NCBI RefSeq assembly: GCF_036370855.1
Contig: NC_088132.1
Span: forward strand, 58,814,841 to 58,878,840
Direction: 5' to 3'
Origin: Dromaius novaehollandiae
Taxonomy: Eukaryota > Chordata > Aves > Casuariiformes > Dromaiidae
Length of the DNA stretch: 64,000 nucleotides
Of the stretch, positions 61,801 through 64,000 are shown piece after piece. Every line of letters begins with the position of its first letter. Positions within the stretch are counted from its first letter, which is position 1. The notes under the pieces are model-generated. The model was not told the origin of the DNA. It worked only from the letters and a program-made list of their open reading frames with translations, and searched no databases. The position numbers and the translations under genes are program-made.

Positions 61801-62314
61801 AGCAGCTATGGCCCTGTGCTATGCTAAGGATGCTGCCTGTTTGTGTATTCAGCTGTGTTGTTTTAGATAGTAGATACCATACCCATTTTTGGAAAGACCT
61901 ATGAGAATCCCCTGAACTTGCACGAAAACACAGGTACTGCTACAGTCAAACTGCACCTGCAGCAGGGGAATCAAAGCTGTAGGGTTTGTGGGAAAAAAAG
62001 CCATTTACTCATTTCCTGATTCTCCCAAGCAGATGAGCAAACCAGATTTCCCCACTACACAGTTCTGCTTTGTTTAGAGACTTTGTTATTGCTCTGCCAA
62101 GAAATGGAAGGCTTCGTACACTCTTCTCATTGCTTTCCCACCTCCCTAGGTGCATGGTCTCTACCGCACAACTGGTGCTAGTTTTGAGAAAGCGCAGCAG
62201 GAGTTCGCGACAGGAGTGATGTCCAACAAAACTGTACAAACTGCTGCAGCAAACGCCGCGTCAACAGCAGCAACCAGTGCAGCTCAGAATGCATTCAAGG
62301 GTAACCGAATGTAG
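24288..62314 (+). CDS. SCAMP1: SCAMP1, secretory carrier-associated membrane protein 1 (whole spliced CDS, nine coding exons)
   Basis: Joining 24288-24344, 36348-36425, 46297-46395, 46669-46780, 50069-50197, 56335-56494, 58536-58637, 60206-60323 and 62150-62314 gives 1,020 nt, that is 339 residues plus TAG. Every intron is GT-AG and the frame holds at every junction. Visible parts: NPF motifs at residues 7-9, 16-18 and 38-40; a proline-rich stretch about 46-70; a charged heptad-like helix about 79-112; hydrophobic segments about 154-177, 183-202, 218-238 and 258-282; the E peptide [11 protein letters not shown] at 202-212; and an Ala/Thr-rich cytosolic tail to 339. Family knowledge: SCAMPs are four-pass proteins of recycling endosomes, trans-Golgi and secretory vesicles. 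The NPF motifs bind EH-domain endocytic proteins and the E peptide acts in exocytic membrane fusion. Mammalian SCAMP1 is 338 residues as I recall it, so this copy is full length. Identification is near certain from residue-level recall of the mammalian protein. Paralogues SCAMP2-5 fit less well. Confidence 0.97.
27425..27625 (+). repeat. Degenerate ~110-bp tandem duplication in intron 1
   Basis: GTAACTGTGGTCAGCCAGAA at 27440 is repeated as GTAACCAGGGTCAGGCAACA at 27550. Each is followed by a matching run to ATGAGGAGGTAGGTCTGAG and ATGAGGAAAGTCTGAA. The surrounding DNA (27.29-27.43 kb) is rich in similar CAGGGTCAG and GTGACAG words, so an older minisatellite-like or transposon-derived origin is likely. 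Confidence 0.7.
32021..32042 (+). repeat. Poly(T) tract, 22 bp
   Basis: Uninterrupted T run in intron 1 preceded by CTTCTTACTC. On the sense strand it lies far from any acceptor used here. Confidence 0.97.
32694..32713 (+). repeat. Poly(C) tract, 20 bp
   Basis: Uninterrupted C run in intron 1, one of two C20 tracts in the gene. Such tracts are prone to length error in sequencing. Confidence 0.95.
33837..33884 (+). repeat. Perfect 24-bp tandem duplication (2 copies)
   Basis: AGCTTGAGGCTGGAGAGGGA plus AGGG occurs twice with no mismatch. Identity suggests a recent event; copy number may vary between individuals. Confidence 0.97.
36348..36425 (+). CDS. SCAMP1: SCAMP1 coding exon 2 (residues 20-45)
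   Basis: A 78-nt exon bounded by TTTTCTAG and GTAAGC, phase 0 at both ends. It encodes [20 protein letters not shown] and then FSDSRT, and carries the third NPF motif (residues 38-40). As a symmetric exon it could be skipped without a frameshift, which would remove one NPF motif. That is a structural possibility only; nothing in the sequence shows that it happens. Confidence 0.96.
37851..37895 (+). repeat. (TG)22 microsatellite
   Basis: A pure TG dinucleotide run of about 22 units in intron 2, followed by CTATATATGTATAG. Length and purity make polymorphism likely, and alternating purine/pyrimidine DNA of this kind can adopt Z-form. Confidence 0.97.
38127..38156 (+). repeat. Compound C20 / (AC)5 tract
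   Basis: C run at 38127-38146 directly followed by ACACACACAC in intron 2. Confidence 0.95.
38763..38985 (-). mobile_element. CR1 LINE fragment in intron 2 (minus orientation)
   Basis: Starts AGGTTGGAAGGGACCTCTGG, followed by CR1-like CCTTGGGCAACCTGTTTGGG and AACATCCAATTAGAATTTGC. The 3' 8-mer repeats are missing and the spacing is eroded, so it is older or more decayed than the copy at 6.65 kb. It is antisense to SCAMP1. Confidence 0.88.
42528..42562 (+). repeat. A18 followed by (GAAAA)n tract
   Basis: An 18-bp A run with AGGAAAAGAAAAGAAAAG after it, preceded by CCCCACCCCCCAC. It could be the decayed tail of a retroposed sequence, but no source sequence is recognisable beside it. Confidence 0.85.
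42706..43190 (+). mobile_element. LTR-retroelement-like block in intron 2 (approximate)
   Basis: A purine-rich U3-like stretch (about 42.94-43.03 kb) leads to GGATAAAAG near 43034, a TATA-like box. This is followed by an R/U5-like pyrimidine-rich segment and then GGTGCCGGCAACTGG at 43190, which resembles a primer-binding-site region at the start of the array. The arrangement recalls avian ERV LTR plus leader sequences that I remember only loosely. I see no intact gag, pol or env frame. Boundaries and family are uncertain, and the block could instead be another repeat type. Confidence 0.4.
43190..43495 (+). repeat. Degenerate tandem array with GTGCCAGCAACTGG core
   Basis: The core or a variant occurs at 43191, 43228, 43279, 43304 (interrupted), 43358, 43397, 43447 (weak) and 43480, at spacings of 25-54 bp. 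A higher-order unit is visible: the segment from 43228 (core, GGAGTCAGACCATAGGTGAT, second core) is repeated from 43397 with GGAGCCAGACCATGGGTGAT, 169 bp apart. Spacers are not conserved in length and units are not identical, which rules out a CRISPR array. Confidence 0.85.
43630..43920 (+). repeat. Diverged ~150-bp duplication next to the tandem array
   Basis: The segment with CAGAGTCCAGGCATGCATAT, GGCTGAGAACC and AAGGGATCTG (from about 43.65 kb) is echoed from about 43.81 kb by CAGGATCCAGGCAAGGATAT, GGCTGAGAGCC and GAGGGATCTG. GAGTG..CATGCAT/CATGCGT phrases follow both. It probably belongs to the same element as the array before it. Confidence 0.6.
43921..44620. other. Less AT-rich stretch after the array, possibly part of the same element
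   Basis: Base composition stays richer in G and C than the rest of intron 2 until about 44.6 kb, then falls. No protein family is recognisable in any frame. Short open frames are present on both strands but none resembles a retroviral domain. Confidence 0.35.
46297..46395 (+). CDS. SCAMP1: SCAMP1 coding exon 3 (residues 46-78)
   Basis: A 99-nt exon bounded by a T-rich tract plus TTTTAG and the donor GTTTGT, phase 0 at both ends. It starts [20 protein letters not shown] and ends PAYTQIAK. This is the proline-rich cytosolic linker between the NPF region and the charged helix. The next intron is only 273 bp, so exons 3 and 4 are close together. The donor GTTTGT is weaker than the other donors in the gene. 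Confidence 0.96.
46669..46780 (+). CDS. SCAMP1: SCAMP1 coding exon 4 (residues 79-115 plus first base of codon 116), charged helix
   Basis: A 112-nt exon after TTATTCAG, phase 0 to phase 1. It encodes [20 protein letters not shown] and then [17 protein letters not shown]. Regular Leu/Ala spacing among Glu, Lys and Arg indicates an amphipathic helix or coiled coil, as known for SCAMPs. The donor GTATGT sits inside a run of six G (46776-46781). Reading on into the intron would add a few residues and then a stop at 46810, so retention of this intron would give a truncated protein without membrane segments. Confidence 0.96.
46781..50068 (+). other. SCAMP1: SCAMP1 intron 4 (3,288 bp)
   Basis: GTATGT to TTGCAG. 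AT-rich, with no recognised repeat or exon. The upstream intron 3 (46396-46668) is the shortest in the gene at 273 bp. Confidence 0.9.
50069..50197 (+). CDS. SCAMP1: SCAMP1 coding exon 5 (residues 116-158), entry to the first membrane segment
   Basis: A 129-nt exon after ATTTGCAG, phase 1 to phase 1, donor GTAAGT. Codon 116 is split G|GT and encodes Gly. The exon encodes [20 protein letters not shown] and continues to VKIMYYLWM. This is the conserved cytosolic segment before the bilayer plus the start of the first hydrophobic segment. A second AG lies four bases inside the exon but would break the frame. Confidence 0.96.
52860..53190 (-). mobile_element. Old CR1/L3-like LINE fragment in intron 5 (minus orientation)
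   Basis: Phrases in order match the antisense of CR1-clade elements: CTCCCTTACTGTAATTTATT, GTTCTGTCCACTG with TATGGAGAACA, TCTTTCTTTGTAGGTCATCT, TTTTGTTGCTGTCTT, CATCCACTCCAG, and a decayed form of the 'cagaactggacacagtactcc' box near 53.11-53.16 kb. Divergence is high, so this is an ancient insertion. Boundaries are approximate and recognition is by memory of the family. Confidence 0.7.
55157..55175 (+). repeat. (TAAA)n microsatellite
   Basis: TTAAATAAATAAATAAATAA in intron 5. Confidence 0.85.
56335..56494 (+). CDS. SCAMP1: SCAMP1 coding exon 6 (residues 159-211), membrane segments 1-2 and E peptide
   Basis: A 160-nt exon after GGTTCTACAG, phase 1 to phase 2, donor GTAACA. It encodes the rest of the first hydrophobic segment ([19 protein letters not shown]), a short loop DPTRGVDFG, the second segment ([15 protein letters not shown]) and the E peptide [10 protein letters not shown], completed by Arg across the junction. 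The loop DPTRGV differs from DSARAV in mammalian SCAMP1 as I remember it. The membrane core and E peptide are unchanged. Confidence 0.96.
56495..58535 (+). other. SCAMP1: SCAMP1 intron 6 (2,041 bp)
   Basis: GTAACA to TTTCAG. AT-rich unique-looking sequence; I see no repeat family or extra exon. Confidence 0.88.
58536..58637 (+). CDS. SCAMP1: SCAMP1 coding exon 7 (residues 212-245), third membrane segment
   Basis: A 102-nt exon after CCCTCTTTCAG, phase 2 to phase 2, donor GTGAGT. It encodes [20 protein letters not shown] and then [14 protein letters not shown], giving the third hydrophobic helix. AGFQRWGN replaces AGFHNWGN of the mammalian protein (from memory), a change in the loop before segment four. 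Because the phases match, skipping would keep the frame but delete a membrane pass and so alter topology. Confidence 0.96.
58638..60205 (+). other. SCAMP1: SCAMP1 intron 7 (1,568 bp)
   Basis: GTGAGT to CTTCAG with a 15-T polypyrimidine tract directly before the acceptor. Nothing else recognised. Confidence 0.88.
60206..60323 (+). CDS. SCAMP1: SCAMP1 coding exon 8 (residues 246-285), fourth membrane segment
   Basis: A 118-nt exon preceded by T15 (60185-60199) and CTTCAG, phase 2 to phase 0, donor GTAAGC. It encodes [20 protein letters not shown] and then [20 protein letters not shown], the loop and last hydrophobic helix, closed by two lysines on the cytosolic side. NKS replaces NQN of the mammalian copy (from memory). 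Confidence 0.96.
60324..62149 (+). other. SCAMP1: SCAMP1 intron 8 (1,826 bp)
   Basis: GTAAGC to CCCTAG. No repeat family or additional exon recognised. It lies between the fourth membrane segment and the cytosolic tail. Confidence 0.88.
62150..62314 (+). CDS. SCAMP1: SCAMP1 coding exon 9 (residues 286-339 and stop), cytosolic tail
   Basis: The last coding exon starts after CTCCCTAG in phase 0. It encodes [20 protein letters not shown], a Thr/Ala-rich stretch, and ends AFKGNRM before TAG at 62312. Mammalian SCAMP1 ends GNQI in my recollection, so the final residues differ, which is common at this terminus. The exon continues without a splice signal into the 3' UTR. Confidence 0.96.
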   Translation: MHGLYRTTGASFEKAQQEFATGVMSNKTVQTAAANAASTAATSAAQNAFKGNRM

Positions 62315-62474
62315 AGAATTATAAAAAGTCATTATGGTTCTCTTTGATTGTACTTTATTTTCCAGTCACTTACTGTATTCCCTAAAAGCCTAGATCAAAG
62401 TACACACAGCATGTTTGTCTGTTCTTCAGCTGTGCATGGGTAAAATGGGAAATGTTGGTTTTATTCTATTATAA

Positions 62475-62487
62475 ATTTATTTATTTT
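62475..62487 (+). promoter_or_regulatory. SCAMP1: AU-rich element in the SCAMP1 3' UTR
   Basis: ATTTATTTATTTT includes the nonamer TTATTTATT at 62477-62485, the class bound by mRNA-stability proteins such as TTP and HuR. It is one overlapping cluster in AT-rich DNA, so chance occurrence is possible. A role in mRNA turnover is inference. Confidence 0.45.
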
Positions 62488-62616
62488 AAAAAAGATAACC
62501 ATTCTTTGCCCCTCTTTAAAATGTTGCATTCTAGAAGATAAAACCCTCCATATTTTATGAAGGATGAATAGTTTTTCAACAATTGGCCTGAGAAGACTTA
62601 CGATACTTTATGATCA

Positions 62617-62622
62617 AATAAA
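62617..62622 (+). terminator. SCAMP1: Polyadenylation signal AATAAA (proximal)
   Basis: A canonical AATAAA 303 nt after the stop codon, followed by GT/T-rich DNA (GTTTTGTAGTAG at 62641 and a T tract at 62678) that fits a downstream element. Cleavage is expected near 62,635-62,650. Confidence 0.7.
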
Positions 62623-62645
62623 TATATTAGAGATTCGGAAGTTTT

Positions 62646-64000
62646 GTAGTAGTTCACTCTGGTATTTTTTTCTTTTCTTTTTTTTTTTTTTTTAACTTCA
62701 GGAAAGCACTTTGAATCAATTATTTTTGTTTATAAGGACTTGTTTCCCTATTTCTACTATGAGAAGTAGGGCAGACAAAGAGCTGTAGAAAGTTAGGTTT
62801 GGCTGCTGTTTTTGCAATTTCAGCAGCTGCTATAGAACAGATACAAGTAGGGTAGATACTATAAATTCTTCTGTTTTTTTTAGGATAAGTCTTTTGATAT
62901 AAACCTCTAAGTTTGCATGGATACTGTTGAGTTATTTGATCATGTTTAAATAGTGTTTTGGTCTAGAATTTACCTGCGCCACTTTATAATTACGCGGTTT
63001 GTTTGTATCTATTTTCATGGAGTATTCTCTACCTGTGAGAAATGACTATGGTGCATAAACATTCTCTGTAACAGAATGTGTAATGCAATGTACAGCTTAA
63101 GGAAGTTAACTGATGGTTTTGATCAGAGAGGTAAATGATTATATATTTGCTATTTTTAATTTCAGTATTCATGTCTTGGGGTAATCATTCTGCTGGAAAA
63201 GAAACCAATATCGACCTTTAGAACACTAGTTTCTTGCCCCCCTCTCCACTTTTACATGCAGGGGTATTTTTGTTGTGCTTGGGATTTTTGGTTTTTTTAA
63301 GTATAGATTTGTGTTTAACAGTGGTACTAAATCTCCAGCCTTGTCAGTCACTCTGTTTACTGCTTGTCCAAAAATCCGAATATACAGTGTTTAATTTTCT
63401 AACAGGAATATTGTCTCAAATCAAGCTTTTTAAACAATGACATTTAACAGATACTTGAATTCATTTTAACGTAACTCAGCCTTCTCTGTGATTTGATTTA
63501 AGCTGGGGGAAAAAAAGCATTTTAGCTATTTTGAGTTGGAGAAGTGAGAAAATCTTCTTCTTTTACAAAATTAAATTTTAACTTATTGAACTGGATGCCT
63601 AAAGGGTTAAATTGGAGCTGGGCAGCTGAACAATCCATAATGGTATGTCCTGTCATAATATTCCAAAATTTAATCAAGTCTAGCTATAAAGCAATGTTTC
63701 TCTCCATTGAATACCGTCTGATATTCTCGACTGACTAATGAATATTATGCACAATATCTTAGGCTGTTTTTTTAAAGTCCGTTATAGAAAATGAAGACAG
63801 GAAGGCCCACACCCCCCAACCTGTTTAACTATACACTGTAGTTGAAGTAATGCGGCTCTTAATGTGAGCCGTGTTTAGCAGGACTGACTTTTACAATTCT
63901 GAGGCACCTCCGTGTTCTGAATGTGGACTGACTTTCATAGAATAATCCTTTTTCACTACAGTGTATTGATAATAACATAAGAGCATTACAAAAAATAAAA
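62646..64000 (+). other. Downstream region: possible extended SCAMP1 3' UTR
   Basis: AT-rich sequence with no supported gene. Another AATAAA occurs at 63994-63999 at the window edge, which would suit a distal poly(A) site. Mammalian SCAMP1 transcripts are known for long 3' UTRs. Whether this stretch is transcribed cannot be told here. A T16 tract sits at 62678-62693. Confidence 0.4.

Larger units (their letters stand above)
62315..62645 (+). other. SCAMP1: SCAMP1 3' UTR, short form
   Basis: From the base after TAG to the likely cleavage zone after the AATAAA at 62617. It is AT-rich and holds an AU-rich element near 62475. The end is inferred from the signal position and the T/GT-rich sequence that follows. 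Longer forms are possible because nothing in 62.65-64.0 kb looks like a new gene. Confidence 0.7.

Overview
The window looks like avian nuclear DNA. It is AT-rich and gene-poor, has long introns with GT-AG borders, one sharp CpG island, and CR1 LINE fragments. One CR1 copy ends in the 8-bp repeats that mark the CR1 3' end. I see no bacterial or phage-like organisation, no operons and no CRISPR array. The only gene I can support is SCAMP1 (secretory carrier-associated membrane protein 1) on the + strand. It can be read completely from start to stop in nine coding exons: 1,020 nt including the stop, 339 residues. In chicken the SCAMP1 region lies on chromosome Z, so Z linkage is likely here, but that is inference from synteny and not from this sequence.

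Layout. Positions 1-22,255 are intergenic and hold no credible gene. This stretch contains a minus-strand CR1 end at about 6.65-6.82 kb, a less AT-rich patch of unknown origin at about 16.4-19.4 kb with a 42-bp tandem duplication, and two stretches that read like conserved non-coding DNA. An LTR-like element (a probable solo LTR of an endogenous retrovirus) sits at 22,256-22,818. The CpG island at about 23.5-24.6 kb holds the TATA-less SCAMP1 promoter, with ETS-like, YY1-like and Sp1-like sites, and coding exon 1.

The gene body runs from about 24.2 to 62.6 kb. Intron 1 (12.0 kb) and intron 2 (9.9 kb) carry most of the repeats: a 110-bp degenerate duplication, a perfect 24-bp duplication, two C20 tracts, a (TG)22 microsatellite, a CR1 fragment, and an LTR-retroelement-like block with a complex tandem array at about 42.7-43.5 kb. 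Intron 5 contains an old CR1 fragment near 52.9-53.2 kb. The 3' UTR begins at 62,315 and has an AU-rich nonamer and a good AATAAA signal at 62,617. A longer 3' UTR may run to or past the end of the window.

Function. SCAMP1 is a four-pass membrane protein of post-Golgi recycling and secretory vesicles. The reconstructed protein has three N-terminal NPF motifs for EH-domain partners, a proline-rich segment, a charged heptad-like helix, four hydrophobic segments and the [11 protein letters not shown] 'E peptide' between the second and third of these. I found no evidence for an undescribed multi-gene system. The most useful leads are the LTR about 1.3 kb upstream of the CpG-island promoter, the array at 43.2 kb, and an apparent one-residue insertion at the exon 4/5 junction.
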